From the NCBI GenBank assembly GCA_944380875.1, contig CALWJA010000089.1, positions 1 to 34,680 of the forward strand: a stretch of DNA of 34,680 nucleotides, in the 5' to 3' direction. The translations under genes and the position numbers were made by a program. How positions within the stretch are numbered: position 1 is the stretch's first letter; the number at the start of each line of letters is the position of its first letter. The stretch is from an uncultured Clostridia bacterium (GTDB taxonomy: Bacteria; Bacillota; Clostridia; Oscillospirales; Acutalibacteraceae). The notes beneath the pieces were generated by a model. The model was not told where the DNA came from. It was given only the letters and a program-made list of their open reading frames with translations, and searched no databases. Positions 1 through 7,735 of the stretch are shown piece by piece.

Positions 1-25
1 GTTTTTTATTTATAGATAGTGTTTT

Positions 26-682
26 CTATTTTCTCTTAAAAGCGGATTTCGGCATACCGCAGATAGGACACACCCAGTCATCCGGCAGCTCCTCAAAAGG
101 AACATCCGCATCCTTATACTCGTAACCGCATACGGTGCAGATCCACGTATTTCCTCCCAGATCTTCGTCCTTGCGGGAAATATTCTGATAGGTGGGCGCG
201 TTTTTAGGGGCGGTTCCTTTTATCACCCTATGATAGTAATCATAGGTCATGGGATTCCCCACCGCTTTATCGCTGCCTGCTATGATCTCCCCGATGAAAA
301 GCGTATGGGTGGGAGTTTCCGCGGTGGTAATCACTTTGCAGAGATACCAGCAGCAAATATTCTCTTTAATAACGGGGAGACCTTCTTCCAAAATGCGGTG
401 CCGCACATTGGCAAGCTTATCTGTGTTCCGGCCGGACGCGAAACCCAAAGCCCCGATCACTGCGCCGGAAGTATCCTCTGATAACACAGATACGGTGAAC
501 AACCCCGTTTTCTGGATACAGTCGTGGCTGTAATTTTGATGATTCATGCTCACTGCCAGCGTATTAGGGGAGTTTGTCACCTGAAAAACCGTGTTTACGA
601 TACAGGCGGAAGCCTTTTCCTCATCCTTTACGCCAATTGCATACATACCATAGGATAGCTTAAATAAAGTCTCGTTTTTCAT
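26..682 (-). CDS. hrb: Flavin reductase-rubredoxin fusion (high-molecular-weight rubredoxin type)
   Basis: 218 aa in two parts. Residues 1 to about 160 look like an FMN-binding split-barrel flavin reductase (flavoredoxin family). The last 40 residues are a rubredoxin with two iron-ligand knuckles, CTVCGY and CPICG, and the typical PDDWVCP sequence. In this family the protein passes electrons from NAD(P)H-linked flavin to oxygen- or NO-reducing partners such as flavodiiron proteins, a cytoplasmic defence of strict anaerobes. The rubredoxin loop between the two CxxC knuckles is short: [14 protein letters not shown] replaces the usual longer acidic loop. The start has an AGAGG ribosome site 8 bases upstream, and a promoter lies at 743-771. 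The gene appears monocistronic at the left edge. The family call is by eye; the physiological partner is not visible here. Confidence 0.88.
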   Translation of the reverse strand: MKNETLFKLSYGMYAIGVKDEEKASACIVNTVFQVTNSPNTLAVSMNHQNYSHDCIQKTGLFTVSVLSEDTSGAVIGALGFASGRNTDKLANVRHRILEEGLPVIKENICCWYLCKVITTAETPTHTLFIGEIIAGSDKAVGNPMTYDYYHRVIKGTAPKNAPTYQNISRKDEDLGGNTWICTVCGYEYKDADVPFEELPDDWVCPICGMPKSAFKRK

Positions 683-742
683 TTCTATGCCTCTTTTCTG
701 CCCTTTCCGTTATACGCTGTGCTACACTTAGGTTTTTCTTTT

Positions 743-771
743 ATCATACCACCCGTGCCCCAAAGTTACAA
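743..771 (-). promoter_or_regulatory. Sigma-A type promoter of the flavin reductase-rubredoxin gene
   Basis: Minus-strand -35 TTGTAA (766-771) and -10 TATGAT (743-748) are separated by exactly 17 bases, about 60 bases upstream of the ATG at 682. The rest of the 683-874 gap shows nothing convincing, and no clear terminator follows the upstream cysteine-cluster gene. Confidence 0.6.
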
Positions 772-874
772 GAAGAATTTCCCTTTTTGAAACTATATTC
801 CCCTAAATTTAACAACTCATTCACTTCTCTAAAGGTTCTTTGCTTCTTCCTGTATACTATCTATACGTGCGCGC

Positions 875-1390
875 CTATGTTTTTATGAGTTTCCGGCGAA
901 AAGCCTCTATATCCATTAAAAAGCTGCCCGTTTTCAATATATACTCTCTTAAAACCGGATCCTTAAGCAGAATTCGGGTGGCTCGGCGCAAGCGCCGCTC
1001 AAAAATAGGCTGGGGAGAAATATCCTGCTGAACAAGCGGGCAAAGGGACCGTCCCCGGGGATCCTGTATTATCCGGATTTCCAGTCTGCCTGTCCGTTTA
1101 TTCGTATACACTAGAGGAAAAAAGGGAAATATGCGGCAAGCCAGAGGTCTTTCTTCGCGGCGGCAAAATCCTTCGCATACACAAAGCCCATATTTCTCTA
1201 TATCTTCTGCCGGCAGGATGGAAAAATCCTTTTTTCCTTTCAGCAGCATGTCTTCATAGGGAAAAAGTTCCATTCCCGTTTGGCTGTCCCCCTTGCAGCA
1301 AGCTCTGCTGCAAAATTTTCCGCAGTCTACGGGAAGGGGTGTGATTCTTTCCAGAAGGGCATAGGCCTTCAAAAGATGTTCCACTGGCAT
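875..1390 (-). CDS. YkgJ-like cysteine-cluster protein
   Basis: 171 aa with a cysteine pattern typical of the YkgJ/UPF0153 zinc- or iron-binding cluster family: CGKFCSRACC near residues 23-32, then a second cluster LCVCEGFCRREERPLACRIFP in the middle. These are thought to coordinate a metal or Fe-S cluster; the function is unknown for most members, and no membrane segment or signal peptide is visible. It follows rarA by about 50 bases on the same strand without a terminator, so the two are probably cotranscribed. The start ATG at 1390 has a GAGGAG site about 12 bases upstream, slightly long spacing. The assignment rests on the cysteine spacing and the CRxFPFFP sequence. Confidence 0.7.
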   Translation of the reverse strand: MPVEHLLKAYALLERITPLPVDCGKFCSRACCKGDSQTGMELFPYEDMLLKGKKDFSILPAEDIEKYGLCVCEGFCRREERPLACRIFPFFPLVYTNKRTGRLEIRIIQDPRGRSLCPLVQQDISPQPIFERRLRRATRILLKDPVLREYILKTGSFLMDIEAFRRKLIKT

Positions 1391-1439
1391 ACTATATATA
1401 CGCTCCTCTTTTACGCTGTTCTTTTCTCTTAAAGTTTTG

Positions 1440-2729
1440 TTAGCGGGAACCTGTTTTACCGTTCTTTCCTTTTATAGCTTCCCAATACTGACGGAAAGCC
1501 TGCTCGTTTTTATTTTCTCCCCATTCATAATATACCGCATCCCGGAGGCTATCCGGCAAATATTGCTGCTCCACCCAATGATGGGGATACTCATGGGGAT
1601 ATTTATAAAACTGCCCTTTTACGGCGGCGTCCGCCCCATCGTAATGCTTATTTTGCAAAGTTCTGGGAATCCTGCCCACTTTTCCGGAACCTATATCCTC
1701 CATGGCCGAATTAATGGCGTTATGGGCCGAATTGGATTTTGGGCTGTTTGCCACCAGAAGAACCGCGTCCGCCAGAGGGAAACGAGCTTCCGGAAGGCCA
1801 ACCTGCAAAGCGGCGTCCACCGCGGCCTTGACAATAGGAATAATCATTGGATAGGCGAGCCCTACATCCTCGCAGGCGCAGACCATAAGCCTGCGGCAGA
1901 CGGAGGGCAGATCCCCCGCAGAAAGAAGCCTGGCCAGATAGTAAATAGAAGCCTGCGGATCCGACCCCCGCATGGATTTCTGAAAGGCCGACATAAGATC
2001 ATAGTGCTCGTCCCCATCTTTGTCGTAGCGCATGGCGCTTTTCTGGGTAAGCTCCCGGGCGTCCTCCAGCTTAACACGCAGCACGCCGTCCTCTTCCATA
2101 TCCCCGGAAAAGACGCATAATTCCACCGCGTTCATGGCTTTGCGCACATCCCCGCCGCACGCCGAGGCGATGTGGGAGACTACCCCGTCTTCCGGAAGAA
2201 TGGAAATTTCTCTTTCTTCTTCCAAAAACCGGAAAGCCCTTTCGATAGCGGGCTCCATTTCCTTCGGTTCCACCGTCTTGAACTCAAAAACCGTGGAGCG
2301 GCTGAGAATAGCGGAATACACATAAAAATACGGGTTTTCCGTTGTAGACGCAATCAGAGTGATACTGCCGTTTTCTATGAATTCCAAAAGGGTCTGCTGC
2401 TGCTTTTTATTGAAATACTGAATCTCGTCCAGATACAGCAAAACACCGTTCACCGCGTCCAGTCTATCCAGCTGGGAAACCACCTCCCGGATGTCCGCCG
2501 TAGAAGCAGTGGTGCCGTTTAATTTGCAGAGCTTCCGGTTGGTTCGCTTGGCGATAAACGTTGCCAAAGTGGTTTTTCCCACGCCGGAAGGCCCGTAAAA
2601 AACCATATTGGGTATCTCTCCTGATTCAATAATTTTCCGAAGAGGACGTCCTTTCCCCAAAAGATGCTTCTGCCCTACTATATCTTCAAGCTGTTTAGGG
2701 CGGAGCCTGTCCGCCAAAGGTGAAGCCAT
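1440..2729 (-). CDS. rarA: Replication-associated recombination protein A (RarA/MgsA AAA+ ATPase)
   Basis: 429 aa, full length for the family. The N-terminus (PLADRLRPKQLEDIVGQ) is the usual clamp-loader-like opening. It is followed by Walker A GPSGVGKTT near residue 46, Walker B LYLDEIQYF near 100, sensor 1 (STTENPYF) and the C-terminal RarA tetramerisation region with SAMRYDKDGDEHYD. RarA is a cytoplasmic ATPase acting at stalled replication forks and single-strand gaps. The start at 2729 has AAAGGAG 8 bases upstream. A promoter lies at 2826-2854 and a long dyad at 2876-2910 just upstream of it. The YkgJ-like gene follows in the same transcript. Confidence 0.95.
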   Translation of the reverse strand: MASPLADRLRPKQLEDIVGQKHLLGKGRPLRKIIESGEIPNMVFYGPSGVGKTTLATFIAKRTNRKLCKLNGTTASTADIREVVSQLDRLDAVNGVLLYLDEIQYFNKKQQQTLLEFIENGSITLIASTTENPYFYVYSAILSRSTVFEFKTVEPKEMEPAIERAFRFLEEEREISILPEDGVVSHIASACGGDVRKAMNAVELCVFSGDMEEDGVLRVKLEDARELTQKSAMRYDKDGDEHYDLMSAFQKSMRGSDPQASIYYLARLLSAGDLPSVCRRLMVCACEDVGLAYPMIIPIVKAAVDAALQVGLPEARFPLADAVLLVANSPKSNSAHNAINSAMEDIGSGKVGRIPRTLQNKHYDGADAAVKGQFYKYPHEYPHHWVEQQYLPDSLRDAVYYEWGENKNEQAFRQYWEAIKGKNGKTGSR

Positions 2730-2825
2730 ATATTGTCGTCTCCTTTATCTTGCCCTATATACAACCCCAAAACAGCCGAAAAAGCTTCTCTTCATGCACT
2801 CTCTCCCGGCAGAGGTATATGTATC

Positions 2826-2854
2826 AGTATATCGGTCTTTCTCCCCGTTTGCAA
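2826..2854 (-). promoter_or_regulatory. Promoter of rarA
   Basis: Minus-strand -35 TTGCAA (2849-2854) and -10 TATACT (2826-2831) with a 17-base spacer, about 95 bases upstream of the rarA ATG. It sits downstream of the glyA terminator, so rarA starts its own transcript. Confidence 0.6.
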
Positions 2855-2875
2855 GAGGAAGAGAGAGGGGGTTCT

Positions 2876-2910
2876 CTATACCGGTTATGAACCGGGGTGA
2901 ACCGCTATAG
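2876..2910. repeat. 35-bp dyad upstream of the rarA promoter
   Basis: The arms CTATAcCGGTT (2876-2886) and AACCGcTATAG (2900-2910) are inverted copies differing at one base. A shorter perfect inverted repeat, CCGGTT-atg-AACCGG (2881-2895), lies inside. Read on the minus strand this gives two direct GGTTCA words. It lies 22 bases upstream of the rarA -35 box and 5 bases from the glyA terminator. It could be an operator or an extra RNA hairpin; no binding protein is assigned. Confidence 0.45.
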
Positions 2911-2914
2911 CAAG

Positions 2915-2945
2915 AAAACCCGCCCTGATGCGCAGGGCGGGTTTT
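2915..2945 (-). terminator. Terminator of glyA
   Basis: A perfect 12-bp stem, AAAACCCGCCCT / AGGGCGGGTTTT, with a 7-base loop. On the minus strand it ends in TTTT, 52 bases after the glyA stop. Confidence 0.9.
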
Positions 2946-2997
2946 ACCTTTTGATTCACTTTTTACAGCAAACCGGTATAGCTGCGGAAATCTCTAA

Positions 2998-4251
2998 TTA
3001 TTCGTAAAGAGGATGTCTTGCGCAGATATCGGCTACCTTTGCCTTAATCTTTTCCCGATTGGGCTCAAAATCATGGACAGCAAGGGCGATGCACTCTGCC
3101 ACAATATCCATATCGGCAGTATCCAGCCCACGAGTGGTGACCGCAGGAGTACCCAAACGGAGACCGCTGGTCACAAAGGGGCTTCTCTGCTCGTTGGGAA
3201 CTGTATTCTTATTAGCCGTGATGTTCACTTCATCCAGCCGATGCTCCAGCTCTTTGCCGGTAAGCTCCAAGCCGGTAAGGTCAACCAGCATCAGATGGTT
3301 GTCCGTTCCGCCGGAAACCAGGTTCACATCCCGGGCCAGAAGACCCTTTGCCAAAGCCTGGGCATTAGCTGCTACACGATGACCATATTCCTTAAATTCC
3401 GGTTTCAGCGCTTCTCCCAAACAAACAGCCTTGCCTGCGATTACGTGCATGAGAGGGCCGCCCTGGGTGCCGGGGAAGATTGCCTTGTCGATAGCCTTCG
3501 CGTATTCCTCCTTGCAGAGGATCATGCCGCCTCTGGGGCCCCGGAGAGTCTTATGGGTGGTAGTGGTAACGATATCCGCGTATTCCACCGGATTCGCATG
3601 GTCGCCGGAAGCCACCAAGCCCGCAATATGCGCCATATCCACCATAAACAGGGCGCCGCAGGCATCGGCAATCTCACGGAACTTCTTGAAATCCAGAGCC
3701 CGGGGATAGGCGCTGGCTCCAGCCACGATCATCTTGGGCTTTACTTCCATGGCCTGCTCGTAAACCTTCTCATAGTCTACACGGCCATCCTTGGGGCTTA
3801 CGCCATACGGAACAAAATTATAATATTTTCCCGACATATTCACCGGAGAACCATGGGTCAGATGGCCGCCTTCGGAAAGGCTCATGCCCATTACCGTATC
3901 GCCGGGATTCAAAAGGGCAAAATATACCGCCAGATTGGCCTGCGCGCCGGAATGAGGCTGCACATTGGCATGTTCGGCGCCAAACAGTTCGCAGGCTCTC
4001 TTTCTCGCGATCTCTTCCACTACATCCACATACTGGCAGCCGCCGTAATACCGTTTTCCCGGATATCCTTCCGCATACTTATTGGTGAGGATGCTTCCCA
4101 TTGCCGCCATAACCGCAGGGGAAACAATATTTTCCGAAGCAATCAGTTCCAGATTGTGCTGCTGGCGGGCCAGTTCGTCGCCCATTGCAGCGCCTACTTC
4201 CGGATCCACATTTTTTACAAAGCCGATTGAATCCATCAAATCACTGTACAT
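2998..4251 (-). CDS. glyA: Serine hydroxymethyltransferase
   Basis: 417 aa from the chosen start, normal family length. The enzyme interconverts serine and glycine, loading one carbon onto tetrahydrofolate in the cytoplasm. Diagnostic features are [14 protein letters not shown] near the N-terminus, [11 protein letters not shown], the D-H pair in [10 protein letters not shown], and the PLP-binding lysine in [14 protein letters not shown] at about residue 234. The frame is open for 30 more codons upstream, but the -10 box of the likely promoter lies at 4349-4354, so those codons would start at or near the transcription start. The ATG at 4251 has AGGAAAGGG 9 bases upstream, and MYSDLM matches the expected beginning. 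It has its own promoter and terminator. The roughly 90-base leader has a small 7-bp hairpin (4301-4327), but no folate riboswitch core was seen. Confidence 0.97.
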   Translation of the reverse strand: MYSDLMDSIGFVKNVDPEVGAAMGDELARQQHNLELIASENIVSPAVMAAMGSILTNKYAEGYPGKRYYGGCQYVDVVEEIARKRACELFGAEHANVQPHSGAQANLAVYFALLNPGDTVMGMSLSEGGHLTHGSPVNMSGKYYNFVPYGVSPKDGRVDYEKVYEQAMEVKPKMIVAGASAYPRALDFKKFREIADACGALFMVDMAHIAGLVASGDHANPVEYADIVTTTTHKTLRGPRGGMILCKEEYAKAIDKAIFPGTQGGPLMHVIAGKAVCLGEALKPEFKEYGHRVAANAQALAKGLLARDVNLVSGGTDNHLMLVDLTGLELTGKELEHRLDEVNITANKNTVPNEQRSPFVTSGLRLGTPAVTTRGLDTADMDIVAECIALAVHDFEPNREKIKAKVADICARHPLYE

Positions 4252-4348
4252 GTTTTCATTCCCTTTCCTGTTAGCGTATCTGACCTTCTCCATATAACTT
4301 TTTCCATCCCACAATTCAAAATGGAAATGTCGCGGCCACAATATATAA

Positions 4349-4378
4349 AGTATACCACGAACGGCCTTTAAGCCGCAA
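4349..4378 (-). promoter_or_regulatory. Probable promoter of glyA
   Basis: A good -10 TATACT (4349-4354) is paired with a weak -35 TTGCGG (4373-4378) at 18 bases. It lies between the end of the TraX-like gene and glyA and places the transcription start near 4342, about 90 bases before the glyA ATG. The weak -35 keeps confidence moderate. Confidence 0.45.
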
Positions 4379-4395
4379 CCGATTCCCGTGTGTTT

Positions 4396-5046
4396 TTATC
4401 TGGTAAAGTGAAAAAGTACCGCAAAAAGAAGAAGGTGAATTGGATAAAATGCATAAAACAGATATTTGGGAAAGGATTTTCCCTTCTTTCCTGTATACAG
4501 CAGAATCGGAACGGCCGCAATAGGGGCATAGATCTGCACACTGCCGCTTAAAAGGGAATCCGCCGTATTCAGAAAGGTAAAAGCAGCGCAGGAAGCCGGT
4601 CTGTTCCGGATGAGGGCAAAGCAAATAATAAAGCATACGCCCATGGCTCCGTAATCTGAATGGATCCATTCCGCTGCGGCCGCGCAGAGCGCCGCCCCGA
4701 CACAGCATACAAAAGGTTTCTCTTTTCCCTTTTTTAAAAGGAGCCCCGCCCCTAGTAACCCCAAAAGCAGCGTAAAAAACACATTCTGCCTGGCGGGCTG
4801 CCAATACATGCGGGAAAAAGCAAGGTCATAGGGAACCTCCGATAGAACGCAGAACACTCCCAATCTCCCTGCATACCGCCAAAAACTGCGTGTATGCAGA
4901 AGCCCTTCCCCCAAAAGAAAGCAGTAAATGGGGAAACTCATCCTCCCTATAACCCGTATCCACAATTCCTGCGGGAAAAATATCGCCCCTATATGGTCCG
5001 CCGTCATAGTGGCAAGAGCCAAAAGTTTCAGGGAAAAGGCCGTCAT
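4396..5046 (-). CDS. TraX family multi-pass membrane protein
   Basis: 216 aa from the ATG at 5046. The N-terminus has the TraX-family signature: a hydrophobic helix followed by TADHIGAIFFP, then RVIGRMSFPIYCFLLGEG and SEVPYDLAF. About six hydrophobic segments follow. TraX of F-type plasmids acetylates pilin; chromosomal Firmicute members have no proven role and may be acyltransferases of surface material. No other conjugation gene is present, so transfer is not implied. The frame extends upstream to a TTG at 5070, but the ATG at 5046, with AGGATGTG a little upstream, is more likely. It is last in the trmK-Nif3-rqcH-glgB-HD run, ending just before the glyA promoter. Confidence 0.75.
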   Translation of the reverse strand: MTAFSLKLLALATMTADHIGAIFFPQELWIRVIGRMSFPIYCFLLGEGLLHTRSFWRYAGRLGVFCVLSEVPYDLAFSRMYWQPARQNVFFTLLLGLLGAGLLLKKGKEKPFVCCVGAALCAAAAEWIHSDYGAMGVCFIICFALIRNRPASCAAFTFLNTADSLLSGSVQIYAPIAAVPILLYTGKKGKSFPKYLFYAFYPIHLLLFAVLFHFTR

Positions 5047-5154
5047 TTGTATATCACATCCTATTGCCAATTCTCCGTGGACATTTTTGCATTCTTTAGC
5101 GGCGCCGCCTGCCGGATCCCCCTTGTATACGGGAAAACAGGCGACCGCCGGGTT

Positions 5155-5742
5155 TTAGCGATGGGGGACTGCCGAAGTGCCTCTTTCCCGGAGATACGTG
5201 CTTTCCAAATCCGCAAGATGGAGTTTTACCGCCAGAGGATACTTTTCAAAAGCCAGAGTCAAAGCAAAACTGCCTCCCCGAACGGAATCATCAAACCCTC
5301 CCATATGCCAACGGATGGCCATGGCCTCGCTGGTCTTCAGCCGGAGAAAACGCTCGATCAAAAAAACCGATTTTTCCCCGTGGCCATAAGGGAAGCTATC
5401 CTCTACCTGGTAGAAAGGAACCTTCTCCCAGCGGCCTGTTTCGTCGTTTTTCACATTTCGGGTGGATTCCTTATAAAATTGCGCCTTGCAGATATCGTGA
5501 AGAAGGGCGCAGATGGCAAAGGTCTCCTCGTTATCGGTTTCCGGATCAAAATGCTTCTCCATCAGCGTGTGGTAAACATTTACACTGTGCTGCACAAGGC
5601 CACCTTTGCAGGCGCAGTGAAATTTCGTGCTGGCGGGTGCGTCGAAAAAATCCGTCTTTCCCAGCCAATCCAGAAGGCGGTTAGCGCCCTCCCTATGTAT
5701 TTTTTCTGTATAAATAGAAATAAATTCCTCTTTATAGCTCAT
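5155..5742 (-). CDS. HD domain hydrolase
   Basis: 195 aa. Metal-ligand residues of an HD phosphohydrolase are visible: the histidine in GGLVQHSVNVYHT, the His-Asp pair in ALLHDICKAQFY, and later histidines in YGHGEKSVFLIERF and RWHMGGFD. HD proteins hydrolyse nucleotides or other phosphoesters; the substrate cannot be told from the sequence. Two ATGs lie two codons apart at the start. GGAGG directly abuts the first (5748) and lies 6 bases before the second (5742), so the second is chosen. The gene sits about 90 bases after glgB without a clear terminator and probably belongs to the same transcript. Confidence 0.78.
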   Translation of the reverse strand: MSYKEEFISIYTEKIHREGANRLLDWLGKTDFFDAPASTKFHCACKGGLVQHSVNVYHTLMEKHFDPETDNEETFAICALLHDICKAQFYKESTRNVKNDETGRWEKVPFYQVEDSFPYGHGEKSVFLIERFLRLKTSEAMAIRWHMGGFDDSVRGGSFALTLAFEKYPLAVKLHLADLESTYLRERGTSAVPHR

Positions 5743-5839
5743 GGTCATCCTCCTTCCGCCTTATCGGCTGAACCTGAAAAATCCTATTCGCAACCATGCA
5801 TTCGTTTATGGTTTTACTGCCCCAACGCCGCCGGTCTCC

Positions 5840-7648
5840 TTATTCCTTGACCGAAAACACAGCAGAAGAAAACGGAGCCAGCTGCACACGTATAGTCGCT
5901 TTTGTCTCTTTCCCCCGCCTTTTGGCCTTCAGCGGCTTATCGTTCACCATACCGGAGCCGCCCCAGGTATAGGCATCGCTGTTGAGAAGCTCCGTATAGG
6001 TGCCTTCCCCGGAAGAGACTAAAAGCCCCGGATATCCACGGGATGAAAAATTTATAAGGATCAAAAGCTCTTCTTCCCTCGATTTCCGGGAAAACGCCAA
6101 AAGGCAGGAATCTAAGGAGGCTGCCTCTACCCACTGAAAACAGGATAGATCGTATTCCCCCTGAAACAGGGCGGGATGCTGCTTATAAAGGCTTCCCAAC
6201 TCCCGAAAATACCGCCGGAAGCTATCGTGAATCGGGTAAGAGACAAGTTCCCAATCCAGTTCCCGGTTCTCATCCCATTCCCGGAAATGCCCCAATTCGT
6301 TTCCCATGAAATTCAGCTTTTTTCCGGGCCGGCAGAACATATAGGTATATAAAGACCTGGCCTGAGCGAATTTCTGCTCATAGGTGCCCTGGATCTTATC
6401 CAGAATGGTCTTTTTGCCGTGGACATTCTCATCATGGGAAAGAGGAAGAAGGTAAAGCTCGTTTTGAAAATACGCCATGGAAAATTTCAGGCTTCCTCCT
6501 GCGGACATCCGCGCGCCGAAAGGCAGCTCCAGAAAACAGAGAGTATCGTTCATCCAGCCCATATCCCATTTATAATCGAAGCCCAGGCCGTCGTATTCCA
6601 CGGGAGCCGTTACCTTCAGATAATTGCTGGAATCCTCCGCGATCAAAACGGCGGTGGGATGCCTTTGGTGAAGCCCTCGGTTCATATCCCGTAAAAACTC
6701 CACGCCGCCCACGTTTATCCCTCTGTTTTCCTGCCCCTGCCAATAGATAGCATGGCTGACGGCATCCATCCTAAGGCCGTCTCCATGAAAAACAGAAAGC
6801 CAGTAATCCGCCGCAGATTGCAAAAAGCTTTTCACCACGCCCTTGTAGTAATCGAAATTGCAGGATCCCCACTGGCTGTAACCGATCTCCGGCTGGGCGT
6901 ATTCGTAAACCGGTGTTCCGTCATACCGGCTCAGGGCAAAATCATCCACTGTAAAATGGGTGGGAACAAAATCGAATATAACGCCGATCCCGTTCCTGTG
7001 AAACAGATCCACCAGACCCGCCAGTTCCTCCGGCGTCCCATAGCGGGAGGTTGGGCTGAAAAAGCCGCTGACCTGGTATCCCCAGGAGCCATCAAAAGGA
7101 TGCTCGTGTAAAGGAAGGAACTCCACATGGGTAAAGTGGTTTTCCAAAAGATACGGCAAAAGTTCCTGAGCCAATTCCCCATATGTAAGCCAGCTTCCGT
7201 CTGCATGACGTTTCCAGGAACCTGCATGCACCTCGTAAATGGATACGGGCCTATTATATCCTTTATCCCGTGACGCCATCCAGTCTTCATCTTTATAGGA
7301 ATACCAAATTGTTTCCGTCAGCCGCGAAGCTGTTCCCGGCCTAAGTTCCGTGCTGAAAGCAAAGGGATCCGCTTTATCCAGCACTCTGCCGTCCTCCTGG
7401 TAGATCCGGTATTTATACAGCATTCCGGGCAGTGCTTCCTTGGAAACGGTTTTCCAATTTCCTCGCTCATATTCCATTGGCTGGCCTTTCCAGTCGTTAA
7501 ATTCTCCAATCAATTCCACTTTTCTGGCCCTGGGAGCATATACGCAAAACCGGTAGCCCTCTTCCTCCTCCAAAGGATGCGCGCCATAGGTCAAATACGC
7601 GTCAAAGGATTTTCCTTCCTCAAACTTCTTCCATGCATCTTGTTCCAT
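5840..7648 (-). CDS. glgB: 1,4-alpha-glucan branching enzyme
   Basis: 602 aa. The order is an N-terminal CBM48 (YRFCVYAPRARKVELIGEFNDW, residues 32-53), a GH13 barrel and a C-terminal beta domain. Catalytic residues are in place: nucleophile D295 in GLRMDAVS, acid/base E338 in LIAEDS and D406 in LSHDENVHGKKT. It introduces alpha-1,6 branches in glycogen. No other glycogen gene (glgA, glgC, glgP) is nearby, so it stands alone in a housekeeping run. It starts with AAGGGG about 10 bases before the ATG and lies 87 bases after rqcH. The length is slightly shorter than the longer GlgB class, which carries an extra N-terminal module. Confidence 0.95.
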   Translation of the reverse strand: MEQDAWKKFEEGKSFDAYLTYGAHPLEEEEGYRFCVYAPRARKVELIGEFNDWKGQPMEYERGNWKTVSKEALPGMLYKYRIYQEDGRVLDKADPFAFSTELRPGTASRLTETIWYSYKDEDWMASRDKGYNRPVSIYEVHAGSWKRHADGSWLTYGELAQELLPYLLENHFTHVEFLPLHEHPFDGSWGYQVSGFFSPTSRYGTPEELAGLVDLFHRNGIGVIFDFVPTHFTVDDFALSRYDGTPVYEYAQPEIGYSQWGSCNFDYYKGVVKSFLQSAADYWLSVFHGDGLRMDAVSHAIYWQGQENRGINVGGVEFLRDMNRGLHQRHPTAVLIAEDSSNYLKVTAPVEYDGLGFDYKWDMGWMNDTLCFLELPFGARMSAGGSLKFSMAYFQNELYLLPLSHDENVHGKKTILDKIQGTYEQKFAQARSLYTYMFCRPGKKLNFMGNELGHFREWDENRELDWELVSYPIHDSFRRYFRELGSLYKQHPALFQGEYDLSCFQWVEAASLDSCLLAFSRKSREEELLILINFSSRGYPGLLVSSGEGTYTELLNSDAYTWGGSGMVNDKPLKAKRRGKETKATIRVQLAPFSSAVFSVKE

Positions 7649-7735
7649 AGTGTTTTCACCCCTTCCCTTATGGCAGCCCTTTCTGCCTTAAAAACAATAT
7701 CTCTTCCCACCTATAAACAGCCGGCGGCTCTGCCT

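Noticed and set aside
3013-4230. Long plus-strand ORF opposite glyA
   Set aside because: It is a shadow of the glyA codons, with no ribosome site or recognisable domain.
4252-4341. Longer glyA with a 30-residue N-terminal extension
   Set aside because: The extension begins at the predicted transcription start, has no ribosome site and does not resemble the family; the ATG at 4251 has a good site.
4252-4348. Tetrahydrofolate riboswitch upstream of glyA
   Set aside because: The leader is about 90 bases with only one short hairpin; none of the conserved core of that riboswitch is visible.
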